Below are positions 19,177 to 30,873 of a DNA stretch of 64,000 nt, in pieces. Location: the NCBI GenBank assembly GCA_012521105.1, contig JAAYNA010000111.1, positions 1 through 64,000 on the forward strand. Reading direction: 5' to 3'. The DNA comes from Clostridiaceae bacterium (GTDB taxonomy: Bacteria > Bacillota > Clostridia > DSM-8532). The notes beneath the pieces are model-generated. The model was not told the DNA's origin. It ran no database searches and saw only the letters and a list, made by a program, of their open reading frames with translations. The translations under genes and the position numbers were made by a program. Positions within the stretch are counted from its first letter, which is position 1. Each line of letters starts with the position of its first letter.

Positions 19177-20448
19177 ATGATATTTAAGAAAGAGAATTCT
19201 TTTTTCAGGCTTAGTCTTCTTATTTTTATTGTCATAACATCATTGTATCTTTCCCTGATAGCATTTACGCCAAGCCAAATGACGGTTTTGGCCGGAGAAG
19301 TATACCGGGTCGAGTTTTTCTCACCCTTTAGATTGCAATTGTCAGCTGAAACCAGTGGAATACAGGTTGAGAGGCTGGGTATTGGAAACAGAACATCTGT
19401 TTTCTCAATGCCATATACGCTGAAAGGGACCCAGTATGGACAGAACAAGGTCCAGCTTAGTCTGTTTGGCCTGGTTCCGGTTAAAGATATTAATGTCAAT
19501 GTTATTCCTGCCAGAGAGCTGATTGTTTGCGGCAATACCGTTGGAATCAGGCTGTACATCAAGGGGATTCTTGTAGTGGGAGTGTCGGGCGTTCTGACTT
19601 CAGACGGGAATGAGGTAATACCCGTTAAAGATGCCGGCCTTGAACCTGGTGATTTCATTATAGCAGTGAACAATAAGGAAATAGAAAAGATAACTGATTT
19701 ATCGAAAATAATTAATGAATCTGGGGAGAAAGCAGTTTCAATAAGGTTTATTCATGACAGCCAGGTAAAGGAAGCCAGGGTTACCCCGGTACAAAGTGCT
19801 GAAGATGGAAAATACAGGATTGGAATATGGGTTAGGGACAGTACGGCCGGAATTGGAACTTTAACTTATATCGAAGAGGAAACAGGTAAGTTTGGGGCTT
19901 TAGGCCATGGAATTACCGATATTGATACAGGAATTATGATGCCTGTTAAAAACGGGGAATTGCTGAAATCTTCGGTATATGGTATCAGAAAAGGGCTTCA
20001 GGGTACTCCGGGCGAATTGCAGGGGGATTTTCTCAAAAGCCCGGAGGTGATAGGGGAAATATATTGGAATACAGCCTTCGGAGTTTTCGGCAGAATAAAT
20101 AAAAATATTCTGTCCAACCTGAAGGGCAGGAAGTATCCCGTTGGAACCAGAAGCATGGTGAAGGAAGGCCCGGCGACTATTCTATCTAATATACAAGGAG
20201 AGGAAGTTGAAGAATTTTCTGTTGAAATTCAAAAGATCGCCAGAAAAAATCTTTCGGGTCCTAAAAGCATGATAATAAAAATCACAGATCCAAGGCTCTT
20301 GAATGAAACAGGAGGAATTATTCAGGGAATGTCCGGAAGTCCGATTATCCAGAACGGGAGAATAATAGGAGCCATTACCCATGTACTTGTAAATGATCCC
20401 ACAAGGGGTTATGGAATTTTTATAGAAACCATGCTGGGTATGAATTAA
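19177..20448 (+). CDS. spoIVB: SpoIVB sporulation signalling serine peptidase
   Basis: Forespore-secreted S55 peptidase which, by family knowledge, triggers pro-sigma-K processing. The 423-residue chain has one N-terminal membrane segment (about 12-30), a PDZ domain (about 115-200) with the phrase GLEPGDFI, and the S55 catalytic domain with LGHGITD near residue 245 (His) and QGMSGSPII near residue 387 (Ser). A GGAG site lies upstream of ATG. In most endospore formers this gene sits beside recN and spo0A; here the neighbours are the glycosylase patch and lepA. Confidence 0.95.
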   Translation: MIFKKENSFFRLSLLIFIVITSLYLSLIAFTPSQMTVLAGEVYRVEFFSPFRLQLSAETSGIQVERLGIGNRTSVFSMPYTLKGTQYGQNKVQLSLFGLVPVKDINVNVIPARELIVCGNTVGIRLYIKGILVVGVSGVLTSDGNEVIPVKDAGLEPGDFIIAVNNKEIEKITDLSKIINESGEKAVSIRFIHDSQVKEARVTPVQSAEDGKYRIGIWVRDSTAGIGTLTYIEEETGKFGALGHGITDIDTGIMMPVKNGELLKSSVYGIRKGLQGTPGELQGDFLKSPEVIGEIYWNTAFGVFGRINKNILSNLKGRKYPVGTRSMVKEGPATILSNIQGEEVEEFSVEIQKIARKNLSGPKSMIIKITDPRLLNETGGIIQGMSGSPIIQNGRIIGAITHVLVNDPTRGYGIFIETMLGMN

Positions 20449-20544
20449 CCCTATTGCTGTTGCATATTTCATTCAAAGATAATACCGGTTTATCTCCCGC
20501 AGAGTTTATATGCATTGAATAAAACCCAGCGTTTCCTCCGGGTC

Positions 20545-20560
20545 ATCGGTTTGAACCGAT
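20545..20560. repeat. 16-base palindrome upstream of lepA
   Basis: ATCGGTT-TG-AACCGAT is a perfect 7-2-7 dyad located 25 bases before an extended -10 element at 20585-20593. The geometry would suit a dimeric regulator, but no candidate is identified. Confidence 0.35.
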
Positions 20561-20584
20561 ATCTATACAAAAGTTTAATTACTA

Positions 20585-20593
20585 TGGTATAAT
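20585..20593 (+). promoter_or_regulatory. Extended -10 element before lepA
   Basis: TGGTATAAT is a perfect extended -10 (TGnTATAAT). No good -35 lies at the expected distance. It precedes lepA by about 135 bases. Confidence 0.4.
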
Positions 20594-20727
20594 TCATAAG
20601 TAATATTCTGTCACCACAGGCGGTAATATAAAATTCCCCGCCTTGTTGAAACAGCGTGTTGAAATTGTTAAGTAATTTTCTCAGCTGTTAAAAATCCGAA
20701 TAATAGAAGTGAGGTTTCAGGAGTTAA

Positions 20728-22539
20728 ATGCCAGGAGAGAGAAAAATAAACATAAGGAATTTTTGTATTATAGCTCATATTGATCACGGAAAATCAACAT
20801 TGGCTGACAGATTGCTTGAAAAAACCGGTGTTCTGACAGAAAGAGAAATGGAATCACAGGTTCTGGATACAATGGATCTAGAACGTGAACGGGGTATTAC
20901 AATAAAAGCCCAGGCCTCCAGGATGATATACAGGGCAAAGGACGGCCGGGAATATATTCTTAATCTTATAGATACACCAGGCCATGTTGATTTTAATTAC
21001 GAAGTATCAAGAAGTATTGCTGCCTGTGAAGGCGCAATATTGGTTGTTGATGCATCCCAGGGTATTGAGGCTCAAACTTTGGCTAATGTCTACCTTGCAC
21101 TGGAACATAATCTTGAAATTATCCCGGTTATTAACAAAATAGATTTGCCCGGTGCAAGGCCTGATGATGTAAAGCGCGAGATAGAGGACATTATAGGTCT
21201 TGATTGTAGTGATGCTCCGCTTATCTCTGCAAAAAACGGGGTTAATATTGAAGCCGTTCTTGAAAAAATAGTTGAAATAATTCCACCACCTTCAGGCGAC
21301 GAAGAATCGCCCCTTCGTGCTTTAATTTTTGATTCTCTTTACGATAATTATAAAGGAGTTATAGCACATGTAAGGGTTAAGGAAGGAAGCGTTAAGCCAG
21401 GTCAGGAAATTTACCTGATGCATACCAAAAAGAAATTTACAGTTACCGAACTGGGCTATTTCCGTCCGGGGGGCTTAATACCTGCTGATGCGCTGTATGC
21501 AGGCGATGTAGGTTTTATATGTGCAAGCATTAAAAATGTGGCAGATACTCGGGTAGGGGATACCATAACACTGTCGTCAAATCCTGCAGAAGAGCCACTG
21601 CCTGGATATCAAAAGGCTATTCCGATGGTTTTTTGCGGTATCTACCCGGCAGATGGTTCGAAATATACCGATTTGCGTGATGCCCTTGAAAAGTTGCAAT
21701 TAAACGATGCCTCTCTGCTATATGAGGCGGAAACCTCAGCTGCTTTGGGCTTTGGGTTCAGATGTGGTTTTTTAGGTTTGTTGCATATGGAGATAATCCA
21801 GGAGAGGCTGGAACGCGAATATAACCTTGATCTGGTAACTACAGCCCCAAGCGTTATATACCGTATAACAAAAGTGAACGGTGAGGTTTTGATGATAGAC
21901 AACCCAACAAATATGCCCGAACCAGGTTCCATTGAAATGATGGAAGAGCCCATAGTAAAAGCTTCAATTATGACTCCTCCCGAGTTTGTGGGCAGTATTA
22001 TGGAACTGTGCCAGGACCGCAGAGGTGATTATATTGGAATGGAATACATTGAGGGCAACAGGGCGGTTTTAACCTACGATATGCCGTTAAATGAAATAGT
22101 ATATGACTTTTTTGACGCATTAAAATCCCGTTCAAAAGGATATGCTTCCTTTGATTATGAGTTTAAAGGGTATAAAGAGTCGGATCTGGTTAAACTCGAT
22201 ATCCGCCTGAACGGCGAAGTTGTTGATGCGTTATCCTTTATTGTTCATGAAAGCAAAGCTTATGCAAGGGGAAGAAAAATTGCAGAAAAGCTTAAGGAGA
22301 CCATTCCCAGGCAGATGTTTGAAATTCCAATACAGGCCTGCATAGGCTCCAAGATTATTGCAAGAGAAACAGTGAAGGCTTATAGAAAAGATGTTCTTGC
22401 CAAATGCTATGGCGGAGATATTACAAGGAAGAAGAAACTGCTTGAAAAACAGAAGGAAGGTAAAAAGCGTATGCGTCAGGTGGGGAGCGTGGAAATTCCG
22501 CAGGAAGCTTTCATGAGTGTACTAAAACTTGATACATAG
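20728..22539 (+). CDS. lepA: Elongation factor 4 (LepA)
   Basis: Ribosome-bound translational GTPase. GTP motifs are AHIDHGKST near residue 16, the switch region ERERGITIK near residue 52, DTPGHVDF near residue 80 and NKID near residue 135. EF-G-like domains follow, but domain IV is replaced by the LepA-specific C-terminal domain with [15 protein letters not shown] and the closing [13 protein letters not shown]. The 603 residues are standard. hemW starts 11 bases after its stop, so the two are co-transcribed. Confidence 0.98.
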   Translation: MPGERKINIRNFCIIAHIDHGKSTLADRLLEKTGVLTEREMESQVLDTMDLERERGITIKAQASRMIYRAKDGREYILNLIDTPGHVDFNYEVSRSIAACEGAILVVDASQGIEAQTLANVYLALEHNLEIIPVINKIDLPGARPDDVKREIEDIIGLDCSDAPLISAKNGVNIEAVLEKIVEIIPPPSGDEESPLRALIFDSLYDNYKGVIAHVRVKEGSVKPGQEIYLMHTKKKFTVTELGYFRPGGLIPADALYAGDVGFICASIKNVADTRVGDTITLSSNPAEEPLPGYQKAIPMVFCGIYPADGSKYTDLRDALEKLQLNDASLLYEAETSAALGFGFRCGFLGLLHMEIIQERLEREYNLDLVTTAPSVIYRITKVNGEVLMIDNPTNMPEPGSIEMMEEPIVKASIMTPPEFVGSIMELCQDRRGDYIGMEYIEGNRAVLTYDMPLNEIVYDFFDALKSRSKGYASFDYEFKGYKESDLVKLDIRLNGEVVDALSFIVHESKAYARGRKIAEKLKETIPRQMFEIPIQACIGSKIIARETVKAYRKDVLAKCYGGDITRKKKLLEKQKEGKKRMRQVGSVEIPQEAFMSVLKLDT

Positions 22540-22550
22540 GCGATGGAGAA

Positions 22551-23693
22551 ATGTTACATGAAACTATAGGAATATATATTCATATACCTTTCTGCATTAA
22601 GAAATGCAATTATTGCGACTTCCCGTCACTTCCTGGCATGGATGACTGCTTTGAGGATTATACCAATGCAGTGTGCAGGGAAATTGAGAAAGCAGCCAGT
22701 GATCATTCAAACAAACTGGCAGATTCGGTTTTCTTTGGAGGAGGGACCCCATCGGTCCTTCCTGCAAGATACATTTCAAAAATAATAGATGCTTTGTCTA
22801 AAGGTTTTAAAATCTCGGAAAATGCAGAGATATCAATCGAAGTTAACCCTGGAACGATATCACAGGAAAAGGTGATGGTTTACAGGGAACTTGATTTTAA
22901 CCGTATAAGCATTGGGTTTCAGTCTGCAAACAACAGCCTGTTGAAGCTAATGGGCAGGATTCATACTAAAGAAATGTTTGAGGAATGTGTGGATCGGGTA
23001 AAGAAGTGCGGATTTAAAAACATAAGTGCCGACATTATATTTGGTATCCCTGAACAGACTATGAAAGACTTTCAGGAAACCGTTGAGCTGGCTCTTCAAA
23101 AGGGGGTAACCCATGTTTCCTGCTACAGTCTGAAACTCGAAGAAGGTACGCGCTGGTATGAACTGAATGAAAAGGGTGAGTTGCCTTTGGTAAATGAAGA
23201 TTTGGAAAGAGAAATGTATTATTGGGCAATAAACAGACTTAAGGATTCAGGCTTTATCCATTATGAAATTTCTAATTTTGCAAAGCCCGGGTTTCAATCG
23301 CAGCATAATTTAAAGTACTGGACTGACAAGCCTTATCTTGGCTTTGGAGCCGCTGCCCACTCATATATGAACAATATTAGATATTCGAACATTGAAAACC
23401 CTGTTGAATATATTAAAAGAATCAATGAAGGGAAAGCTGCTGTTGACATGAGTGAACCTGTTGGTCTGGACGAAAAACTTTCCGAAAGATTTATTCTGGG
23501 ATTAAGGCTGATTGAAGGGGTTAACATAAAACACCTGGAGAAGGAGTTTGGCAATGAAGCTGTGCAAAAATATAATGAAAAAATAAATATGCTGATAAAG
23601 AAAAATCTTATCTGTTTGGAAGGCGACATGCTAAAGTTAACAAACTCCGGGCTGGATTTTGCCAATCTGGTTTGGCTGGAATTCATTACGTAA
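22551..23693 (+). CDS. hemW: Radical SAM protein HemW
   Basis: HemN-like radical SAM protein; HemW is regarded as a heme chaperone rather than a coproporphyrinogen oxidase. The iron-sulfur motif CIKKCNYCDF at about residues 16-25 follows YIHIPFC, and the SAM-site phrase FGGGTPS is near residue 63. A C-terminal HemN domain follows. The 380 residues are usual. Its place between lepA and hrcA is the conserved Firmicute order. The start has a close GGAG (2 bases), so it is slightly uncertain. Confidence 0.94.
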   Translation: MLHETIGIYIHIPFCIKKCNYCDFPSLPGMDDCFEDYTNAVCREIEKAASDHSNKLADSVFFGGGTPSVLPARYISKIIDALSKGFKISENAEISIEVNPGTISQEKVMVYRELDFNRISIGFQSANNSLLKLMGRIHTKEMFEECVDRVKKCGFKNISADIIFGIPEQTMKDFQETVELALQKGVTHVSCYSLKLEEGTRWYELNEKGELPLVNEDLEREMYYWAINRLKDSGFIHYEISNFAKPGFQSQHNLKYWTDKPYLGFGAAAHSYMNNIRYSNIENPVEYIKRINEGKAAVDMSEPVGLDEKLSERFILGLRLIEGVNIKHLEKEFGNEAVQKYNEKINMLIKKNLICLEGDMLKLTNSGLDFANLVWLEFIT

Positions 23694-23856
23694 CATAAAG
23701 CCTTGGCAGCTTTGGTAAAGCCGTCAGGGCCTTTTAATGTTCAGAAGTTTCAGGAGAAATTTATAAGTATTCAAGGCTGTCATATTTTGCAAGTTACCAT
23801 TCGAAGCATTCATGCTTCTTAATTATTTGAAAGAAAAAAGAAAACAAACCAACCTC

Positions 23857-23885
23857 TTGACAAAAGACAGGTAGGGTGGTATTTT
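23857..23885 (+). promoter_or_regulatory. Promoter of the hrcA-grpE-dnaK operon
   Basis: TTGACA at 23857-23862, a 17-base spacer, and TATTTT at 23880-23885. The CIRCE dyad begins 12 bases downstream, where HrcA would block initiation. Confidence 0.75.
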
Positions 23886-23896
23886 TAATATAGCGT

Positions 23897-23923
23897 TTAG
23901 CACTCGATTGAAGAGAGTGCTAA
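23897..23923. promoter_or_regulatory. CIRCE operator
   Basis: TTAGCACTC, 9 bases, GAGTGCTAA: a perfect match to the CIRCE consensus, the HrcA binding site. It is the only CIRCE I found in the window. It lies about 200 bases before hrcA, in a gene-free stretch of 427 bases where I see no other feature. Confidence 0.97.
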
Positions 23924-24120
23924 CAACCGCTACAGAGGTTTTTCTCATTGAATGATATAAACTTACAAAGTATTAATAGATTTTAATGGGTATATTATTT
24001 TAATAGGTATGGAATTTGCTTCAGATTGTAAATAAATGATTATTTGCGGTTTCACTGTAGTATACAATAGTTTTATTTGGTTGTACGGTTCACGAGCTAT
24101 TGTATGGAGGTGAGGTTACG

Positions 24121-25170
24121 TTGTGGGATGAAGGATTAAGTGAGCGCAAGATGCAGATTTTAAGAACACTTGTCGATGATTATATAAAAACCGCACAGCC
24201 AGTGGGATCGAGAACCATTTCAAGGAAAAATGAACTTGGTCTCAGTTCTGCTACTATACGAAATGAAATGGCTGATTTGGAAGAAATGGGCTATATTTCA
24301 CAGCCCCATACTTCAGCCGGTAGAGTTCCCTCCGATAAGGGCTACCGGTTTTATGTCGATCATCTGATGCAGGTTCAGGCACTGAGAATAGACGAGGTAA
24401 GGCAAATCAAGGATGCAATTGAACGTAAGATAAATGAAATAAACACACTAATTCGACGTGCCTCCGATATAATATCCATGATTACAGGATATGCCTCAAT
24501 AGCGCTTTCTCCGAGTTTAACAAAAGCAGCACTTAAATCGGTGCAGGTGCTACCGGTGGATGAGAAAAAGATCCTGATAATTGTTGTAACCAGTACAGGT
24601 GCTGTGAGGAACCAGGTTGTCCGTATTGGTTTCGAAGCAAGTCAGGATGTACTCACAGTGCTTACTAATTATTTACAGGAAAAGCTAAACGGGCTTACAA
24701 TTGAGAATATTGAGTTTCCTTCTGCACATGACATACAAAGAGAAACAGGCATTCCAAAAGAAGTGGCGGTTCATGTTATTGAAGGTTTGAAAAGATGTAT
24801 GCAGGATATTGAAGATTCCGAGCTTATCATGAACGGTATTACAAATTTACTGAATCACCCTGAGTTCAGTGATTTAATAAAAGTAAAGGAATTATTTGAG
24901 TTGTTTAATGAACAGCATACTATAAAATCACTAATGAATTCTGCCATGAAAAAGCAGGGTCTTAATGTTCAGATTGGTACAGAAAATGAACACGAGGTTA
25001 TGCGCGACTGCAGCCTGGTAACCGCGGTTTATAGCCTCGGTGATACCGAATTGGGTACCCTTGGTATATTAGGACCCACAAGGATGTATTATTCCAGGGT
25101 TATTTCTGCTATGAATTATATCAGAAAGTTAATAAATAACGAGATAATCAGAATAATAAATGATGAATAA
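24121..25170 (+). CDS. hrcA: Heat-inducible transcription repressor HrcA
   Basis: Binds CIRCE to repress heat-shock genes and needs GroEL for activity in studied species. An N-terminal winged helix (about 1-75) carries SERKMQILRTLVDDY and the recognition region SSATIRNEMADLEEMGYISQPHTSAGR; a dimerisation/GAF-like core follows. The frame is open from TTG 24100, but the TTG at 24121 lies 5 bases after GGAGGTGAGG and gives the usual N-terminus and a 349-residue protein, so it is preferred. First gene of the operon. Confidence 0.94.
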   Translation: MWDEGLSERKMQILRTLVDDYIKTAQPVGSRTISRKNELGLSSATIRNEMADLEEMGYISQPHTSAGRVPSDKGYRFYVDHLMQVQALRIDEVRQIKDAIERKINEINTLIRRASDIISMITGYASIALSPSLTKAALKSVQVLPVDEKKILIIVVTSTGAVRNQVVRIGFEASQDVLTVLTNYLQEKLNGLTIENIEFPSAHDIQRETGIPKEVAVHVIEGLKRCMQDIEDSELIMNGITNLLNHPEFSDLIKVKELFELFNEQHTIKSLMNSAMKKQGLNVQIGTENEHEVMRDCSLVTAVYSLGDTELGTLGILGPTRMYYSRVISAMNYIRKLINNEIIRIINDE

Positions 25171-25209
25171 TTTTGTTCTAATATGGATTTAATGGAAGGA
25201 TGGAACCCG

Positions 25210-25875
25210 ATGAATCAGAATAAGACAGATGATAAAAAGCTTGATAAGACTGAAGATGTTTCAAAGGAAAATTTAGGGATGGAAGGCAGCGCAGACGAAA
25301 AAAACCATAAGGCAGCTGACAGAGTGGAAGAAAAAAACGACAAAACAACTGAAAAAACAGGAGACAGCGAAAAAGTTTCTGAAAACAACCAGGATGATAA
25401 CGCCAAAAGTGAAATAAATGGGCAGGAAGAAAGCCAATCAGATCAAAATGAAAAGGAAATAAATGAATTGAAGGAACAAATCCAAAGGCTCGCCGCAGAG
25501 TTTGATAATTATAAGAAAAGAACAAGGAAAGAAAAAGAAAGGATTTATGCCTCTTCAATTGCGGACGTTGTATCTGCTTTTCTTCCGGTTGTAGACAATA
25601 TTGAAAGAGCATTGCAGGCTTCCGAAGGAAGCGATGAGAGTATAAGGAATGGTGTTATAATGATTCACAGACAGATAATGGAAGTTCTGTCCAATCTAGG
25701 GGTTAAGCCTATTGAAACAAAAGGGCAAAAATTTAACCCGGATTTTCATGAGGCTGTAATGCATATTGAGGATGAAAACTATGGAGAAAACGAAATAGTA
25801 GAAGAGTTTCTTAAAGGGTATATATATAATGATGAAACTGTTATTCGTCATTCTGTTGTAAAAGTAGCTAATTAA
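25210..25875 (+). CDS. grpE: Nucleotide exchange factor GrpE
   Basis: Releases ADP from DnaK. A long, very acidic and lysine-rich disordered N-terminus (about 1-80) leads into the paired coiled coil (about 80-130, LKEQIQRLAAEFDNYKKR) and the C-terminal beta domain with GQKFNPDFHEAV and KGYIYNDETVIRHSVVKV. ATG 25210 follows AAGGATGG at good spacing; upstream ATGs at 25183 and 25192 lack one. It lies between hrcA and dnaK under CIRCE control. Confidence 0.94.
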   Translation: MNQNKTDDKKLDKTEDVSKENLGMEGSADEKNHKAADRVEEKNDKTTEKTGDSEKVSENNQDDNAKSEINGQEESQSDQNEKEINELKEQIQRLAAEFDNYKKRTRKEKERIYASSIADVVSAFLPVVDNIERALQASEGSDESIRNGVIMIHRQIMEVLSNLGVKPIETKGQKFNPDFHEAVMHIEDENYGENEIVEEFLKGYIYNDETVIRHSVVKVAN

Positions 25876-25906
25876 TAGACTTTCTTTGACCTTTAAATAT
25901 ATATAG

Positions 25907-27784
<1,878 letters not shown>

Positions 27785-27846
27785 TTATAAAGTATGACAA
27801 AGAAACGGGAGAGCATTATTAAGTTATAATGACAGAAACAGGGTAT

Positions 27847-27874
27847 ACGAGTCAAAGGCATTCCTTTGACTCGT
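27847..27874 (+). terminator. 12-bp stem-loop between dnaK and dnaJ
   Basis: ACGAGTCAAAGG (27847-27858) and CCTTTGACTCGT (27863-27874) form a perfect 12-bp stem with a 4-base loop. The following TGCTGTG is not a T run, so it may be an RNA processing or stabilising hairpin, or a leaky terminator that lowers dnaJ relative to dnaK. Confidence 0.65.
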
Positions 27875-27935
27875 TGCTGTGATATGGACTATTTACATTA
27901 TTCCGAAACTTTAAACAAACGGGGAATTGTATTAG

Positions 27936-27964
27936 TTGAAGGTGTTTTTCAAGTATGGTATAAT
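27936..27964 (+). promoter_or_regulatory. Separate dnaJ promoter
   Basis: TTGAAG at 27936-27941, 17 bases, TATAAT at 27959-27964 with a TG extension just before it. It lies after the hairpin and 46 bases before dnaJ, so dnaJ-prmA-rsmE can be transcribed without heat induction. Confidence 0.7.
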
Positions 27965-28009
27965 CTTGAAGTTACTTTGGTAGTAAAACAGCTGTGGGGG
28001 TTGGTTTAA

Positions 28010-29143
28010 TTGGCTGAAAAAAGAGATTATTATGAAGTGCTGGGAGTAAGCCACAATGCTGATGAAACAGAGTTAAAAAAGGCATACCGAAAACTTGCCA
28101 AGCAATACCATCCGGATATGAATCCTAATAATAAAGAAGCTGAAGCCAAATTTAAAGAGATTAATGAAGCCTATGCGGTTTTAAGCGACCCCCAAAAAAG
28201 GCAGCAATATGACAGATTTGGTCATTCTGGCCTTAATGGGACCGGTTTTGAAGGTTTCAGTGGTTTTGGAGGCTTTGATTTTGGTTTCGAAGATATTTTC
28301 GATACTTTTTTTGGAGGTTCGCCCTTCGGAAGAAGTACGAGGAGAAGGTCGGGACCGCAACGAGGCTCCGATTTAAAATACACGCTTGAAATCAGCTTTA
28401 CTGAGGCTGCTTTTGGAGCAACAAAAGAGATCAATATCAGCAGAATGCAATTATGCCATGTCTGTGGTGGCTCAGGAGCAAAGCCCGGTACGACACCTGA
28501 AACATGCAAGCACTGTAATGGTTCAGGTCAGATCAGGCATGTACAGTCTACCCCTTTTGGACAAATGGTGAATATGCGGACTTGTGACGTTTGTCGTGGC
28601 GAGGGAACAGTAATAACCGATCCATGTGGTGAATGCCGTGGAAACGGAAGAGTTCAGAAAACTTCCAGGATTAGTATAAAAATACCTGCAGGCATTGACA
28701 ATGGACAGACTATATCCTTGCGCGGGGAAGGGGAGCCTGGCATGAGAGGTGGCCCGCCCGGAGACTTATATGTCAATATAAGGGTTAAGCCACATCCCAT
28801 TTTCACAAGAGACGGGTTTAATGTGATATGTGAAATACCCATTACCTTTACCCAGGCAGCCTTAGGTGCCGAATTGGAGATTCCTACCCTTGAAGGTACC
28901 ATGAAATACAACATACCCGAAGGCACGCAGACGGGAACGGTTTTCCGACTGAAAAACAAAGGCATTAAACATTTACGATCCAATGCGAAAGGTGATCAGT
29001 TTATTAAAGTTACTGTAGAAGTGCCAACAAAGCTTTCTGCGAAGCAGAAGGAGCTGTTAAAGCAGTTTGCAGAGATTAGTGGGGATGAAGTCTTTCAGCA
29101 AAGAAAAACTTTCTTTAAAAAAATGAAGGATTTGTTCCAATAA
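28010..29143 (+). CDS. dnaJ: Chaperone DnaJ
   Basis: Type I Hsp40. J domain with HPD near residue 33, a Gly/Phe region (about 75-115), then four CxxCxGxG zinc-binding repeats ([32 protein letters not shown]; about residues 147-215) and C-terminal substrate-binding domains. 377 residues. The start is TTG 28010 with a GGGGG site upstream; no ATG exists at this position. Confidence 0.98.
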   Translation: MAEKRDYYEVLGVSHNADETELKKAYRKLAKQYHPDMNPNNKEAEAKFKEINEAYAVLSDPQKRQQYDRFGHSGLNGTGFEGFSGFGGFDFGFEDIFDTFFGGSPFGRSTRRRSGPQRGSDLKYTLEISFTEAAFGATKEINISRMQLCHVCGGSGAKPGTTPETCKHCNGSGQIRHVQSTPFGQMVNMRTCDVCRGEGTVITDPCGECRGNGRVQKTSRISIKIPAGIDNGQTISLRGEGEPGMRGGPPGDLYVNIRVKPHPIFTRDGFNVICEIPITFTQAALGAELEIPTLEGTMKYNIPEGTQTGTVFRLKNKGIKHLRSNAKGDQFIKVTVEVPTKLSAKQKELLKQFAEISGDEVFQQRKTFFKKMKDLFQ

Positions 29144-29188
29144 TAAACTCGTGTAGAATTATTCACAGGTGTGAGAAGGAGTATTCTT

Positions 29189-30115
29189 GTGGAGTGGTTG
29201 GAAGTAGCAGTTACCGTAGAACCTGAATTTCAGGAAACAGTATCCCAGATTTTGCTTGACCAGGGAATTCAAGGGTTGGAAATAGTGGATCCCGAAGCTT
29301 TCAAGCAAGTTCTTCATGAAAACAGGTATCTTGATTATGCTGATGATGGTTTAATTGAAAAGTACGGCGATAAGGTTATTATCAGGGCTTACTTCAGTTC
29401 GGAGCATAACGCTGAGGTTCTAAAAACGAGGCTTCATGAAGAATTTCACAGGTATCTGAATCGGATACCTGAATGTGAATTTAACATGCGCGATGATTCT
29501 GAATGGAAGGATAACTGGAAAAAGCATTATAAGACTTTCAAAATATCAAAAAGGGTTGTTATCAAGCCAACGTGGGAAGATTATTCCCACGCAGATAATG
29601 AAGTAATTGTTGAGCTTGAGCCTGGAATGGCCTTTGGAACCGGCTCTCATGAAACAACAAGGATGTGTGCCTCTTTTCTTGATGAACTTGTAAAGGGTAA
29701 TGAGCGTGTTTTAGATTTAGGCTGTGGCACTGGAATCTTGGGGATAATTGCTGCGAAACTTGGAGCAGGGGAAGTAACCTGCGTCGACATAGACGATGCA
29801 GCATACCGTGCTTGTTGTGAAAACGTCTTACAGAACCATGTTTCAGATGTGGTACGTGTAATCCATGGAGAGTTAAGGGACATAGAAATAAGAAAATTCG
29901 ATATTATAGTAATTAATATCATTGCAGATATAATCCTGTCATTGCTGCCAGATTTAAAAAAATACAGCAGTGCCGGTACAAATATACTTTTATCGGGTAT
30001 TATTTCCGACAGGCGTAATGAAGTTGTAGAGGCTATAGAAGAGCATGGTTATCGTTTAATTCAGGAAAAAAAGGATGGCGAGTGGGTGGCAATGCGGATA
30101 TGCACAGGTTTTTAG
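29189..30115 (+). CDS. prmA: Ribosomal protein L11 methyltransferase
   Basis: SAM-dependent trimethylation of L11. The N-terminal substrate domain is followed by a Rossmann methyltransferase with LDLGCGTGILGI near residue 172 and the NIIADI motif near residue 240 (family NPPW/NI-type motif). The longest frame begins at GTG 29171, but GTG 29189 is 7 bases after AGAAGGAG and gives the usual N-terminus EWLEV, so it is chosen (308 residues). rsmE overlaps its 3' end by 16 bases. The target, L11 (rplK), is encoded at 45985. Confidence 0.94.
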   Translation: MEWLEVAVTVEPEFQETVSQILLDQGIQGLEIVDPEAFKQVLHENRYLDYADDGLIEKYGDKVIIRAYFSSEHNAEVLKTRLHEEFHRYLNRIPECEFNMRDDSEWKDNWKKHYKTFKISKRVVIKPTWEDYSHADNEVIVELEPGMAFGTGSHETTRMCASFLDELVKGNERVLDLGCGTGILGIIAAKLGAGEVTCVDIDDAAYRACCENVLQNHVSDVVRVIHGELRDIEIRKFDIIVINIIADIILSLLPDLKKYSSAGTNILLSGIISDRRNEVVEAIEEHGYRLIQEKKDGEWVAMRICTGF

Positions 30116-30873
30116 TTTCACCCGATTCAATAAAAGATGATACCGTATACATTTCAGGAGAAGATTTAAAACACATGGTTCAAGTTCTCAGGTTTAAAGC
30201 CGGGGATCAATTACTGGTCTTTGATGGTACAGGTTTTGAACATGAAGTTGAGCTTATTTCGATTGAAAAAAATAAGGCCATAGGGCAAATAATTAAAACC
30301 TTTAAACCCAACACCGAACCCAGGACAAGGGTTATCCTGTTTCAGGGAATGCCAAAGTCTGATAAAATGGAATGGATTATTCAGAAAACAGTGGAGTTGG
30401 GAGTGTACCAGATAATCCCAATGTTTACAAGGTATTCTGTAGTCCGCAGTAAAAGCAAAAATACTGACGGAAAACTGGAAAGATGGAACAGAATTTCCCG
30501 GGAAGCATGTAAACAATCGGGGCGTGTTGTTATTCCCGAGGTTAAAAAACCACTGGAATATAACCAGGCTTTGGAAGCCTGGAACAGTATGGCTTTAAAT
30601 GAGTCCAATGGCTTGTCAATTCCGGTTTTCTTATATGAAAATGAATCTGAAAAATGTTTGAAAGATTTGCTTAAATGTTATAATATTAATTGTGTTAAAG
30701 CCATAGGCGTTTTTATTGGGCCTGAGGGTGGTTTTTCAGAAGAAGAAATTAACCTTGCGAAAAATTATGATATTATTCCTGTGGGGTTGGGTAAAAGAAT
30801 TCTACGAACCGAAACTGCTTCAATAGCAGCCTTATCTATCATCATGTACGAAATGGGAGAGTTTGACTTATGA
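30100..30873 (+). CDS. rsmE: 16S rRNA m3U1498 methyltransferase RsmE
   Basis: SPOUT-class methyltransferase for U1498 of 16S rRNA. An N-terminal PUA-like domain starts with HRFLVSPD; the C-terminal trefoil-knot domain contains QKTVELGV, IGPEGGFSEEE near residue 213 and LGKRILRTETA near residue 238, all family signatures. ATG 30100 gives the usual MHRFLV start; a GTG at 30082 is further inside prmA. The stop overlaps the next gene's ATG (ATGA type). Confidence 0.95.
   Translation: MHRFLVSPDSIKDDTVYISGEDLKHMVQVLRFKAGDQLLVFDGTGFEHEVELISIEKNKAIGQIIKTFKPNTEPRTRVILFQGMPKSDKMEWIIQKTVELGVYQIIPMFTRYSVVRSKSKNTDGKLERWNRISREACKQSGRVVIPEVKKPLEYNQALEAWNSMALNESNGLSIPVFLYENESEKCLKDLLKCYNINCVKAIGVFIGPEGGFSEEEINLAKNYDIIPVGLGKRILRTETASIAALSIIMYEMGEFDL

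Noticed and set aside
25178-25612. 144-residue minus-strand ORF opposite grpE
   Set aside because: Shadow of the lysine- and glutamate-rich grpE coding strand; its Phe- and Leu-rich protein has no plausible features.
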